From assembly GCA_028829895.1 (NCBI GenBank), contig CM054183.1:13644975-13708974 (forward strand): a stretch of DNA of 64,000 nt, in the 5' to 3' direction. Positions 12,276-25,322 of the stretch are shown here, piece by piece (the stretch's first letter is position 1; each line of letters opens with the position of its first letter). The DNA is from Sinotaia quadrata (lineage: Eukaryota; Mollusca; Gastropoda; Architaenioglossa; Viviparidae). The translations under genes were made by a program, and so were the position numbers. Below the pieces are notes generated by a model. It was not told the DNA's origin. It saw nothing but the letters and a program-made list of their open reading frames with translations, and made no database searches.

Positions 12276-13842
12276 AAACAGCACCTACTTAACCCTTCCA
12301 TCAGCAAGCGCCCTAAATTCAAAGGGCGTGCACCACACCCATTGGATTCAGCAATAAAAGACAAGTGCCAACATAAGATGCAATCGTTTCGGGGTAGGAA
12401 AAAGAAATCGATAGGAAGAAGAGTTTCATCTAATATCTAGTCTCCTCTCCGCCTATCTTTTGCACAGTTCGAACCCATACTACGCCAGTATCAAGGATAT
12501 GATAAAGGAGCTTTTAAAATTATTTTACTGCTTTTTGTACCTCGAAATCACCCGTACGTTTGTGTCCGTCATTGCTTAGTCTAATGGAACTCTCAAACTA
12601 GCACCTACACCTTCGTTAGTGCAGCAATATTAATACCTGGCTTCTGATCATGTCCAGTACAATGGCAGGAGGTAAAAGAAAATGTGCTGATTTTGAGACC
12701 TGATGGCCATGAGGTGATGGTGCTTCCTCCTCCTACATAAGGAGAAGGTATTGTCCATTTCCTCTCAATCATATGTGCTGTCAACTTTAAACATATACTT
12801 ATTCAAAATGTGAAATTTCTAGTTCAACCATCTCTAACTCTTCAAAACAGATCAGTCAGTTTCAATCATTCCCACCATCCTCCCACCTAGTCGTAAAAAT
12901 GTCCGTGCAATGTCCGTGCTCTTATTGAATTCTGTGATTCCATAAATGGCAAGTTAATTATTCTTCGAGATTTCAACCTTCTCCTTAAATGACCCACTCT
13001 CTTCGAAACTGTTCACAGTTTCACTTTAAATAGTCTGCCAGCTTATGCCAGCCCACACACCTTCCAGCTCACAAATCTTCCAGTCCACAAACCTGCCTAC
13101 CCACAGATCTGCCAGTCCACATGCCTGCTCGCCTACAAATGGTACTGTTTTCCACAATTATCTCCTTTGACCTTAAAGAAACAAGTAAGGCCATCTGCCA
13201 CCTTTATCTGTCAGTCCTTGATCCCTTGTTTTATTTCAAAATTTAAAAAAAAGTCAGTCTTGTTAACAATAAGAGTGTTGCAGATTTCAGTTTGTTCTTT
13301 TTTTCTGGTGTTCTAACTGCGTGCTCGTCTTGGATGCAATTCTTAAAAGTTTGAGTGATTTAGTGGTTTACATAAATAGCAAAAGATGAACTTTTTATCT
13401 TGTATCGAACCCCCTGAGTTTACAGAACATGGGTTCCGGCCGCACAAAGATGATCGACAAGTAATGGGAGATAAATTCTTCTTTATTCTCGGTGAAATCT
13501 TTGGCAAATGACAATTTCAATGAATCAAATAGGTGTAATCCAAGAGTTCTGAGCTGATGGAAGGGGACGGGGGTAGGGGGGGAGGCAAGAAAATGTTTAT
13601 GGCATACGGTGTGTCACGTGACGTGAGGAAGAAAAAATATATCGGACTGTAATTATACTAATTTGCAAATGGCGGGCCTTTGATTTTAAAAATGCAACAG
13701 TTCTTGCCTCAGAAAAAGTCATCCGCACGGAAGGCCCACAAACACAGGCAAAGACACAAACACACATACCATATACACACGTGTGAAGAGAAAGACATGA
13801 AAAACATAAGAAAAATATCAGTTACAGTCGAAGAAACACTTA
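12276..13842. other. Non-coding stretch, no gene seen
   Basis: No conserved coding signal on either strand. Contains a short CCAGTCCACA-type repeat (about 13,030-13,140) and a G-rich tract near 13,568-13,582. Confidence 0.5.
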
Positions 13843-14831
13843 TGTGACATGCACCCGTTTCTTACTAGTTATTATTATTATTATTATTTAATCATCCATA
13901 AATAATTACAAGTGATGGAGGAATCTTAATTTATGTTTATTAATAATTCTCCCGGGAGATACCACTCATCTCTCACTTGGCGGATTATACGGGTGTGGTG
14001 AAAGTCTTCTCCCTTCCACAACAATAAGACAGACGTTATATAGTCACACAATATTTTTGTAGGTGGAAACTTCTTATTAAAGGGGTAACAAATCCGTCTT
14101 TAATTATTTTTAATGAGCCCATCTACCTACAGTCACTCCAACATACATAGTAATAATATGTGCAATAAATTTAACAATAAATTTATTAAATCAACAATCA
14201 AATATACATTTAACAAATACAGAAGGTTATCTGAAATCAATATTCCATGAAGGAACGTTTAAGTAATTCCAATACTTATTCAGTCTTATATCTAATACAT
14301 GGTTCAGCAGCCAGATTAGTATCAAAACTATATCACAGGACTATTCTTATCATAGAAAAAAATGGAGTTATATAGTGATATGATAATAGTTTCTACATAA
14401 CCTGTTCTGTGACGTCAACTGCAACAGTCCTTTACAGGGACACTTTCATAATCACGTCACAAGTTTATTGTTCACAATAGAATAGTCAATCTTCCACATG
14501 CTCTGGTAAACATTTGTAAAATGTTTCAACACTGTAGACCCTTGAGATTAATCCAGGCACACGTTCGCCATATTAGCTCCTGGAATAGGCAATCACATTA
14601 ATGAACTTTTAGCACTCTTTGCTAGAAAATTCCACAATGGAGACAGACACTTGGCGATGTACACAAATGGGGCACAATGAACCATCACAACTGCCACATT
14701 TTAGGATGGAAGCTTCTCGAATCCACCACATGTGTAGAAAGAAGAAAATAAAAAAAAATGCTTGCTCCTTTCATAAGCTGACGATTGCCTTTTCATGACC
14801 AGACTTAAAATACATCAAAATCAAAATGTGT
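13843..14831 (+). repeat. Dispersed repeat family A, copy 3
   Basis: Matches copy 1 from its start through the ATTTAATCATCCATAAATA block, the cytosine-rich CTCTCACTTGGCGGAT block, the AT-rich block near 14,160-14,210, the ATCACAGGACTATTCTTAT block and the CATGACCAGACTT block. It breaks off at about 14,831, where the sequence switches to the opposite orientation of the same family. Confidence 0.75.
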
Positions 14832-15105
14832 TGGAGGAAACTTGCCTATCTTTATTTCTAGACTTAATCGTTATATAAATTATTAAATTGTTAAAATGGC
14901 CTGGCCCTGGGCACTCCTCATGATCGTATTTTTCTGTGTCAGAGTTTGAGTAAACAAGTCGAGTTGAGAATACACTAGAAAAATGTTGAAGTAATCCAAA
15001 CCAGTTCCAGCTGGAGATCTAGTTTTTCTGACTTATAATCTCACACATGTTAATATTAATTCATCCAGTGGGGATGGATCAGAAGTTTCTTTGTTGAAGA
15101 AATAC
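14832..15105 (-). repeat. Family A 3'-terminal segment, inverted
   Basis: Read on the minus strand this is the terminal 270 bp or so of family A (TTCTTCAACAAAGAAACTTC, then TCCATCCCCACTGG, ending GATAGGCAAGTTTCC). Its inner breakpoint lies within about 10 bases of the family position where copy 3 stops, so copy 3 plus this piece look like one element with its tail inverted. Confidence 0.7.
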
Positions 15106-17192
15106 TGTGGAAGGGTAAATTTGCCTCTCCCTATTTTTTAAATTTAAGTGTTATATAAATTGTTAAATTGGGCACTCCTTATGATGGTAATTTTGAATGT
15201 GTCTGAGTTGAAATAAACACCTGAGTTGAGAATACACAAGATTTTTCTGATGTAATGCAAACCATCCCAACTGGGTGAGTAGGTTTTATTATCCAATGGT
15301 TATGATTTAAGAGAATGAGACCACCCAATGGGCTGTAATTAAAGCGTTTACCTGCTGTAGTGAAATCAATTGTCTGATCATTTGAATTTGAAGTGGCAAC
15401 AAAGTCCTGTCTAGAAAGGTGGCCATTAGCTTGATGGTGAGTTAACTGACTGGTTGAGAGAGAATGGACTTAGAAATATTTTATGCATTTTGCTATTAAT
15501 ATAATATACTTGTGTTTTAATTTGATGTATTATGTGAGTAGACTATTATTTCTACAAATGTTTACACTAAATTGCACACATGTAGCATTCTAAACAATTG
15601 ACATTGTTTTGATATGCTGTATTTATTATGCTGTGTGCATGTATCAGGCTAATAAATACCATTGCAGGAAATTCATTCTAAACATTTGACATTGTTTTGA
15701 TATGCTGTATTTATTATGCTGTGTGTATGTATAAGGCTAATAAATACCATTGCAGGAAATTCTAAGTTGAGACTGGAAAGTAAGTAAGAATGGGGTTATG
15801 AAGTGATAAACTGGAAACTTAGGCTTGCTCCCTGATTATATTTTGCAGTTATTAAGCAGCCTTTTATGTGTTATTTGAAACTGCTGGTTCACAGATAGTA
15901 AACTGCGATGACAGGGGAGATGTGGGAATCATCTGCTGCAGTGTGTGTAATTGTAAAGGAATACACTACACTCCTTTGATGTATGGTGGCAAGGTATGCT
16001 GACTGCGTCGAGAAAATTTCTGGTATGGGGAAGTAATAGAAATTAGTACAATGGCTGTTCTGCTTGAATGAACTGGTCTAACAGAAATAGCCCTGGTTGA
16101 CTTCGAGAGAACAAGTGGTGAATCTGTTTTCAACGTGAACAGAGAAACTGTGGAAATTGAATTGAACTGTAATTTGTGACATTGTTGCAAAACAAGCCAC
16201 AGACTGCTGAGGCAGTAGTTAATTCAGGTTATGTAAAAACTAATATCACTTATCTCTAATAACTCCATTTCTTTTCTCTGATAAGAACTATCCTGTGATT
16301 TGTATTGAATTACTGAATTGTGCTTTAGGCATAAGATTGTGAATTGTAAAAAAATATTTGAACATGGTTTCGTAGAAATAATTGATGTCAAGTAATCTAT
16401 TTCATTGTATTTGCAAGAGAGAAAGGAGTTTAGAGATGAAATATGCCTGAAATTTAGTGCTGCCTTAATTTGACTCTTGAGCAAGCCGTTTTGATTGTCA
16501 CTTCACACTACAGTGAGTACTGTACTCAAATACATTGGTGTGTGCATCCAGCGTTGTTGTCAACTTATCAGAAAAACGTGTTGCTGTAAGTTGATTCCCA
16601 TGAATTCCATTTGAGTGCCAATATGCTGAAATTGTGGTCAGAGTTTGGTCTTGAGAATTCACGAAAAATATTTTGAATGTTCCTCATGGTGTGTTGAGTA
16701 AATGCACAGGGAAATTCAAGAACATTCCTTGTGATTGATAGAGCATGTGAAATTCAGGACTATTCTTTATGGCATGCTTGGAGAGTGAATCAAAGACTCT
16801 GGAACAGTTGTGGTGTGCCTCTAGAAGGGACCTTACCTAGATATGAAAGGCAGTGACTTGTTGCAAACCGTGTGACTGCGAAACACGTGCTGGCGATAGC
16901 CGCCATCTTGGAAAATGTTATATGTATTGACTTAAACTGTTCCTCTAAAACTCCACCCTCATTTTCGTGATGATACTCATGGACCTGATTATATATTTAT
17001 GTTCTTGGCTGCTTATGTCTCTATTAGGATAAATTGAATGATTGTCTTACAGTCTAGCGTTAAATGAACATTATTGTGAAGTAATGTAAATGTCAATGCT
17101 CTTTGATTATATTCATATGTTATATATTTGATTGTTGATTTAATAAATTTATTGACCTCACACAATGATAACCATACGTTATCATATGTCTT
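15106..17192 (-). repeat. Dispersed repeat family A, copy 4
   Basis: Reverse-oriented copy of about 2.1 kb. On the plus strand it opens with GGGTAAATTTGCCTC (family end) and closes at about 17,140-17,190 with the AT-rich block and TCTTTCCAACATG. Shared blocks with copies 1, 2, 3 and 6 include TTGGTCTTGAGAATTCACGA, GGAACAGTTGTG and ATGAAAGGCAGTGACTTGTT. Frames at 15,966-16,190 and 16,224-16,484 inside it are not conserved in other copies. Confidence 0.75.
15586..15760 (+). repeat. 88-bp tandem duplication inside family A copy 4
   Basis: Two units beginning CATTCTAAACA at 15,586 and 15,674, differing at only a few bases. Confidence 0.9.
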
Positions 17193-17394
17193 TCCAACAT
17201 GTGTTTTTTTTACTTTAACAGTTAATTAAAGTGGGGTAGATCGTTACTTAGTGCCCATGGTTTTTCAAACAGAACTTAAAAAAAAAAATTAGTAATTCGC
17301 TTTTATATGAATTTTATGCATTGTATAGCAGTGAAAATACATAACCTTTTATTGTCTAGTGTTATAATTAGTTCATATATAGTTACTTGTATAC

Positions 17395-17780
17395 CTAGAA
17401 TAAATAAATATCTATGAATAATTACCACGTTACTGGAGTAAATAAACACACATCTATGAACATCTGTCATGCTACAGGAGTAAATAAACAAATAAATATG
17501 AAAATTTGTCATGTTACTGGAATAAAGAAATAAATATCTATAAATAATTGTCATGCTACTGGAGTAAATAAACAAAGATAAATATGAATAATTGTCGTGT
17601 TATTGGAGTAAATAAACAAATAAATATTTATGAATAATTGTCATGTTACAGGAATAAACAAATATGAATAATAGTCAGGTCACTGGAATAAATACATATG
17701 AATAATTGTCTTGTTACTGGAATAAATAAATAAATAAATATGAATAAAATGTCATGTTACTGGAGTAAATAAATTAAATG
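17395..17780 (+). repeat. AT-rich minisatellite of about 40-50 bp units
   Basis: Around nine irregular units combining GGAGTAAATAAACAAATAAA-type and GAATAATTGTCATGTTACTG-type segments. The minus-strand frame over it (17,303-17,575) is a repeat artefact. Confidence 0.85.
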
Positions 17781-17859
17781 ACAAAAAGAAATGGATAGAT
17801 AAGACGTTTTCAGTAAACAAGCGTACTGACGTAAGCGAATCATTAACATGACTGCTGGG

Positions 17860-18925
17860 TGAAAGCTTCAACATTTACATGGCTGGCTGGAGGAGATGCA
17901 TTTAAAATTGTGACACCAGGTACAATTTGAAACATGCGTGTGACTGCTCATGCACACAAAAGTGTGACATCAGATATATCTGATACATGCATGGAACTAC
18001 TTATGCACCAAGTTGATTCAAAGCGTGTGCAAGCCAAGGTGTCACATAATACACTCAGCTGAATCAAGCGAGCGACTGCCTAAGGCATTCACATGTTTGA
18101 CATAAGACGTTAATTTAATATTAAGTGTGACTGCTCATTCAGGCAAATGTATGACATCAGATACCAATCAGTAAAATAAAACGCCATTGAAATACACCCA
18201 CCGCTCACCGCCCCACACTCCCCAAAACAGTAACACGCGGCACAGAAAACAAAGTGCACAAAAGACGGTGTGCGCACGCCGATAATTTTCTGTGAACGGG
18301 TCGCCAATAATGTCTCTCTGTGAACGGGTCGCCAATAATGTCTCTCTGTGAACGGGTCGTGCGAAAGCTCTAAAAGAGTGCCACCAATGGCACCCAACAC
18401 AAAAACAGAGGAGGAGAGAGTTGATGCGAAAAGACGAAAAAGTTGTCTATAATACGAATGGTCGACATAAGTGGCTGTGCTAAGCTTACATCGTTCTGAA
18501 GACGTGAAAATTAAAATTACTGATGGTTGAAAACAAGACAAATTAGTTAAAAGCAGTAGGCCTAATAACGTGTTTTACAACAACAAAAAAAAGTGTTGTT
18601 TCTGGAGAAATATTCCCGAAAGGACTGGTCAATAAAAATAAACAAGCAAAAGAAAACTCCTATTACTTTAATTTATGTACTATCATATTTCGCGTCGAAC
18701 AATGGACTTATTTAGCTAGTTATATAAGTGCACGACTGTCCATGACGGCAATTTAATACAAGCGCGTGACTGCTCATGCGTGCAAATGTGCGACATCAGA
18801 CGTCAAGCTGACGTAAATAGGATTTCCCCATGCAAATAAAGATGTCACAACAGGTACCATTTTGATACAAATGTATGACTAACCATGCCTACAAATCTAT
18901 GTCATTAGACACCAAGTTTACAGCA
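17860..18925. repeat. Degenerate tandem-repeat field interrupted in the middle
   Basis: Blocks built on GTGACTGCTCATGC and TGACATCAGA recur at irregular intervals of about 60-80 bp in 17,860-18,165 and again in 18,750-18,925. The intervening 18,170-18,740 is different, slightly GC-richer sequence and may be an insertion; no target duplication was identified. Confidence 0.45.
18291..18359 (+). repeat. 28-bp tandem repeat, 2.5 copies
   Basis: Identical units starting TGTGAACGGGTCGCC at 18,291 and 18,319, and a partial unit at 18,347. Confidence 0.9.
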
Positions 18926-19119
18926 TTTGACTGCATTTTGTCAACACGTTTACTGTTTTATAAGACTGATTTGTCTTTCTTGATGCAAGAATTAGGAGAC
19001 TAAATACTATTTGATGGCAGATTCATTGTCTTTGTAATCGAATACTCATATTATATTTACTGAAAGTTTTGGGGTTAAAAGAAACAGGACTGAAGATAAT
19101 TATAGTTATGTTTGAATGA

Positions 19120-19255
19120 AATATGAAAGTTATGTCAATGAAATATGTCTCTGTCTGAATGAAATATGTAGTTATGCCTGAATGAAATATGTCTCTGTCT
19201 GAATGAAATATGTAGTTATGCCTGAATGAAATATGTGGCTGTCAGAATGAAATAT
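19120..19255 (+). repeat. GAATGAAATATG minisatellite
   Basis: Seven or so units of the type CTGAATGAAATATG plus GTCTCTGT or TAGTTATGC. Confidence 0.85.
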
Positions 19256-19549
19256 GAATAAAAGAGAGAGTGATAAACGATAGTATACTGATGCACAATA
19301 TTTGGGTATATTGCATACCACTGGAGCCTGCAGGCTGGAGACTAAGGAGCAAGGTCCAGAAAGTTGAGGGCAACATGTGAGAGAAAGCACCAGGGTAATC
19401 CCTGTTGGATGGCTGCAGACTTGGATAATCCTGAACAAATTAAGGTGACCACCTATAGTGGTCTAAAAATGAATCCACATGATAGAAAATCTTCAGTCTA
19501 TAGTGGGAGGCATGATAGCTCAGGGCCGGATTATCCAAGTGAGGTCGAC

Positions 19550-19752
19550 ACAAAGTTACGCTAGATATAAAGGCCAATTTCATCAATACGAAATGAGTTA
19601 CACCAGATTTGAAGGTCTAGTTCATCAGAGCAACATGACATACATCACATTTGAAGGCCAAGTTTACCAGTACGAGACGAGTTGTCAGATTTGAAGGCCA
19701 AGTTCATCAGTGCGACAAGAGTTAAGTCAGATTTGAAGGCCAAGTTCACCAT
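19550..19752 (+). repeat. Minisatellite of about 42 bp, roughly 4-5 degenerate units
   Basis: Units of the type AGATTTGAAGGCCAAGTTCA with CATCAG and GAGTTA extensions. Confidence 0.8.
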
Positions 19753-19816
19753 AAGACCAAGAGCGCAAGGGCACGAGTGAAATGTTCTATGCGACAACTT
19801 GATTCACCTCTGCATC

Positions 19817-20059
19817 GAGCAGTATTTGAATAATTATTTACACTAGCAGTATTTGAATAATTATTTACACGAGCAGTATTTGAATAATTATTTACACTAG
19901 CAGTATTTGAATAATTATTTACACGAGCAGTATTTGAATAATTATTTACACGAGCAGTATTTGAATAATTATTTACACGAGCAGTATTTGAATAATTATT
20001 TACACGAACAATATTTCAATAATTATTTACACGATCAGTATTTCAATAATTATTTACAC
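19817..20059 (+). repeat. 27-bp minisatellite, exactly 9 copies
   Basis: Nine 27-bp units beginning GAGCAGTATTTGAATAATT; the third-position base alternates G/T and the last two copies carry TTTCAA. Period and count were read directly. Confidence 0.97.
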
Positions 20060-20100
20060 GAGGGCAAATAGAAGTTTCAGCAGTATATAGTTTAGTAAGC

Positions 20101-20253
20101 AGTCTAATTGTGGGGTGTGAAGTAAATCAAGTATTTTAAACTTATTTCAAAAGTCTAATTGTGGGGTGTGAAGTAAATCAAGTATTTAAAATTTATTTCA
20201 AAAGTCTGATTGTGGGGTGTGAAGTAAATCAAGAATTTTAAACTTATTTCAAA
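20101..20253 (+). repeat. 51-bp tandem repeat, 3 copies
   Basis: Units start AGTCTAATTGTGGGGTGTGA at 20,101 and 20,152, and with one change at 20,203. Confidence 0.95.
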
Positions 20254-20691
20254 AGTCTAAATGCAAATAGATAGGATTGTTTGCATTAGAAAATCATCTT
20301 GTGTGGGTGACAACACCTAGAAGAGAAAGGAGTATTTATCTTTTATATAATTAATCTAATCCTATTTGAATACATGTGGAAGTAAATGCTTGATTTACGC
20401 AATTATTTGAAGGAGGTGAGGGTAGGATAAAACTATTCAGAGGGAAAGGTTTCAGTAATATGGGTCACTGCACATTTTAAGGTATAATAGCAGTACTTAG
20501 CTTTTCTGAGTTATAGGCCTACTATTAGAAGGTAGAAACTGATTTGAGAAGTTAAATAAAGATGGTGAAGTTCTCAAAAAGGAAAAGTATCAGTAGTATA
20601 GTTAGTGTGAATTCTTAGACAGAAAAGCAGTAATTAACCTTTTAACATGATTCTATATCACGCGAAATCGGCATAAGCCGGCAGTATCCTC
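20254..20691. other. AT-rich, no gene seen
   Basis: No coding signal seen. It separates two repeat arrays. Confidence 0.5.
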
Positions 20692-20932
20692 CGTTTAATT
20701 TGAAGAATTGTGTATATTAAAATTAATGAAGCTAAAACTGATTTTGGTAGTTACTAGGGGTGGGACAAAAATATTCAAAAGGAAAGAATTATAATATTAT
20801 TTCTAAATCTTACAGCATCCTCCGTTTAATTTGAAGAATTGTGTATTAAAATTAATGAAACTAAAACTAATACATAGGGGTGGGACAAAAATATTCAAAG
20901 GGAAAGAATTATAATATTATTTCTAACTCTTA
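20692..20932 (+). repeat. Tandem duplication of about 121 bp
   Basis: Two units beginning CAGTATCCTCCGTTTAATT (20,692) and CAGCATCCTCCGTTTAATT (20,813), differing by a small deletion and a few substitutions. Confidence 0.9.
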
Positions 20933-23900
20933 GATATGACAGTGTTTACCGAACATAGATATTTATTTAACGAAATTCTGCCCGACATAGGATGGTCTTC
21001 AAATTAGTCTGACGTATATTCCTAAGTAACCTTTTTATTTCGTTTGAATCTGAGAATCTCAAATCAGAAATTAAAAATAGAATCGACCCATTGAGCTTCA
21101 TTACAGCAGTAATGTGTATTGCATATAAACTGTCTAGTTCATATAAACACTCTAGTAACTCCCCCCCCCCCCACGTTTGTAATCTCTTTAAAATGCCGTC
21201 TGCACTAACAAGATCATTCAAACTTATTTAACCCGTTACATACTGGTGTGAATTCAAGGTAGGAGATTAATTCATAAATATAATGAGAAAGACTTGCACA
21301 TCGCGATTAAGGGGCACTAGAAGAAAGATATTGACTAGAGTTACTTTCTCTTGTGTTGTACATACACTTGTATTGTTATAAAATATAAATAAAATCGTGT
21401 GACGCAAATGTCAGAAGTGGGAGGAGGGAGGGAAGGAAGAAATTAATGTATCCATGTGTTGGAAGGTGTACACAATCATAGCAAAATGTAACATAATTTA
21501 CCGGCCGATCAGAAGACAGACACACGGAGCTGATAAAAAAATGTTGTACCCAAAGAGTATTTTGAACACTAGTCCCATTTAAAAAACCCAGACATCTACT
21601 GATGGTTACTGAAAGAATTAAATAGGAAACTAGACACTAAACTGCTTCTAAGACTTCTGGTGGCGGTGCGCAAAATTTTAAGTACTCTGAACAGCATAAG
21701 TATGGGTTTGACTTCAGTGACTCGATTCTTTACTCCCAAATCAGACATAAATTTGATGCAGCATTAAGAACATTAAATGATGTTAATGATTTAACGGTGA
21801 AATTACAACCGAGTACTTTCGGCTACTTCGTGAACGAAAAGTAAATTTAAAAATAAAAAAGAAGTGAGAAATCTTCTATTATTACTAAAATGTTTCTTAT
21901 TTACTACCAACAATGATTAAATAATAAAATAGAATGGTTAAATAATAAAATATACACTACTAAAATGACAAATATTCTTGTAATATTGTCTATATTAAAT
22001 GTTGATGTGATCTACTTGATAAAATGCAGAGTGATTAAATATTACACTAACAAATACATGTTTTTAAATCTTGCATTTATTTATGTTTGTGACCTACTTC
22101 TCACAAACATAAATCTTATTTCTTATAATAGCAAATTTTTTTTTTTACCATTAATGTTAATAAAGATGATGTGTAACCTGGAAATGAACCAATAGAAATG
22201 CTTCAAATGGCATAAACTTGAGTGAGAATGGTAATTCCACTCACTATTTTCAAAACCACTCTGTAAATGAGACTTTGTCTTTGTGGTCATCCATATTTGG
22301 ACGGATGCTTGTTAAAACCTTACAGTAGCAAGCACATATTTGTTTAGATATTTTTAGTGAATCTGTTGAAATAGATTGATAGAAAAGTAAACTGTGATTG
22401 GAAAGTATATATGGCTAACTTGAGTTTATCATTTTAGTCTTTGTAAGAATGTTTGCATCAATTTCTATTTCATTGGTGTTCTGTTGCAGATGCTTTATCT
22501 TTGAGAATCACCTCAGGAGTTGGAGCAAAAATGCCATCAAAAGCTGACAAAATAATTGAAGAGCTAATCATGTTTTATGACTATACAATTTACTGTGAAG
22601 ATAGAAATCACAGGAATTAATTTTATATGATTTTGTGGAATAATAATGATGGAAACTATACTGAATTGTAAATCTGTTTGATATCTTAGTCAGAAAAGCG
22701 TTGAACAGTGAAATGCATAGAAATTACATTTGTTATTTTCAGTGAGAAGTTTTGAGTTCCAAATTACCTAGAAGTAGTAATGTGGATGACAGAGACCTTC
22801 ATTAATGATTCCATGCATTGGCTGAGCTGTTCAGTTGATGTCCACCATATTCAGCACATAAGCAGCAATGCTTTGTTTAATCAGTGGTCTTTAGGATAGA
22901 AATGATTGTAATTCTTTTGATCAAGTTGCAAAAATACCAATTATCATTGTTCAAATGAGTCAAACAACAGACAATGAGTATGAGGCTGTCGAAGGACAAA
23001 CTGTAAACTATGTTACATGCTTAATGAATAATACAGAGAAAATTAGTGTTGAGTCATAAGAATGTAAGTGCCGTGAAATGCAGCTGATGACTGTTTCTGG
23101 TTTTGTGTGTTATGGTAGCACAACTACTACATAATACTTTTTTAATAATTTAATGACTTGCTATCTGAACTTTGAATGGAAGGACAGGCTTTCTTCTTCT
23201 TCTTTTGTTGGGTGTGGGTGGGGTAGGAATAGGGGATCAGCAAACCATAGTTTGAATGAGAGATAACATGCTTATAGGTAAAAATATGCAAGGGTGTTGT
23301 ACTATCAGAAAGTTAAATGGTTAGTCGTGGGAATAAGTGTTGCAGTGGTGGGTTTTGTTAAGCACTGTAGACAACTGATTGGTAGTCAAATGCTATACAA
23401 ATAATCACTGCTAAAGTGCAGATGCCAATACGGAAGAGTAGCACCATATACCCTTTGAGTTAAAGTTAGCATGGATTCCTAGATTTTAACTCAAGTCACT
23501 TGATCAATCAGCAGTGGTCTTCAAAAGTGCACATTCCAGTCTGAGAAACATGTAATCCATTTTTTTCTACACCTTACACTTACCTGTCACATGCCTTTTA
23601 GATGGTTAAGAATCTGGCATGCTTGCAGATAAAGTAATGATATACTTTTATTTCCTGGTTAAGTAGGTTAGAGAGACTCAAGAAAGAAGAGAGTGACATA
23701 TATATATATATCTGGCACTTTTGTTTTTCGTTTAAAAAAATATCCCCACAAAAAAGCTATTTGTCTTCATAGCTTTTAATATGACCCGTCTGTATGTATG
23801 TGCAGTAAATAGTTTATTATCCCAAGTTTATTAGTTCATAATGGGTTTGAAACTGGTCTGAAAATTAAACACATCAGATGTGCTTGGATGTCAGTCACAT

Positions 23901-24900
23901 TAAGCATGCAGTGTAATTTAATATTTATTGTTCAAGCCTACTTTCATATAGTGCTGACCAAATTGTCGCTCACAAAACCACAGTGCAGACAAATCACACT
24001 TCATCCTATTATACAATTTAGACTGAATGTCTCAAATTATTTTCTTCCATTTAAAATCAATTAAATAAAACAACTAAGCAAATGGACTAAGAAATGAAGC
24101 TAGTCAAAAGAAATTAACATTTTTATATTATGAAAACATTTATACTGTGAATAATAGCAACTCAGCACTTGAATAATAGGTTGATTACAATAAATTTACA
24201 GTAGAAACATTATACATATAATATGTATTGATAAAAATGAAAGAAAAACATGTTTCTAAAAAAAATACCTTAAGAAAAACAAATTTAATATTTCATCTAT
24301 TTATCTTCTTTATTTTTATTTTTATTTATTTTTCTTTAATTATCACCCATAAGTCAGATTTATTTGTGTATTGTACTGTACAATTAATTCACAGTGAACA
24401 GTTTTAAATTTGCAAACATTTTCCTGCCAAATAATATAGCGTACTTAGTATATATTAATTAATTTAATAAAGCTGAGGTAAACATTCCCAGATTTGCCCC
24501 AATTTTAAGCATTTCACTGAATGGTTTCTATTTCACACAGAATTAAAATCTTTAGAATGAATGAATAATGAATATCTGTATCAGTAGTTGTAAATATAGT
24601 GTAGCCAAATGGGTAGCTTCAAGAACAAGAATGGGGCAGAGGGAAGTGCCAAAAAGCCCAAACCCTTTGCATCTGTAAGTTTTTTTCAGGTTACTTGGAC
24701 TTTTAATGCTTGCAAGTACACTCAGAACTCTGTCTCAATCAATGCTTAGGAACAGCTACATCAGTACATGGCATAACTTTTATATTTGATATAAATTACT
24801 AAGTCAAAATATTTAGAAATAAAAATATAATTAAATTACTTAGTAGATAATTAAACAAAAAATGCATGACCTAATGATCCAGTTCAGTTCTGAAGTGAAT
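20933..24900. other. AT-rich unique-looking sequence, no gene seen
   Basis: No domain-bearing frame on either strand. Contains a C10-type homopolymer near 21,161 and a (TA)n run near 23,698-23,711. A TTGCAG followed by a short open stretch at about 22,485 resembles a splice acceptor, but no recognisable protein follows. Confidence 0.5.
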
Positions 24901-25281
24901 GCAAATATATGTTCTATAAATCTCTATCTGTCCATCCATCCATCTCTCTATCTTATGTTTATTACAAAGGAAACACATGCCTATTACAACTTAAAGATGC
25001 ATCACCTCAGAACAATGGACTAGCTGAATAGCTGACCAATGTGAAAATAACCTACTCCCTTCAAGATTGAGAACTGACCACTCACTGCATCCAGGTCAAA
25101 CATCCAAGGCAAGAAAAAATACTGCCAATATTAACAGAGGACTCCAGGAGAGAAGGAAAAATAGAAAAACTGAAAACAAAACAACTCTATCTGCTCATAA
25201 CAGTTATTATAGAATAGAAAACAAACAGCAAAGTAGTTGTGAATGAATATAATGAAAGCTATTTTGAAAACAAAACAAACG

Positions 25282-25322
25282 TGTGTATATATATATATAT
25301 ATATACACACACACATACACAT
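25282..25322. repeat. (TA)n(CA)n microsatellite
   Basis: Compound run of TA followed by CA dinucleotides. Confidence 0.9.

Noticed and set aside
12455..12480. tRNA B-box-like GTTCGAACCC
   Set aside because: The flanking bases do not form a T-stem, and no A box, anticodon arm or acceptor stem could be paired upstream.
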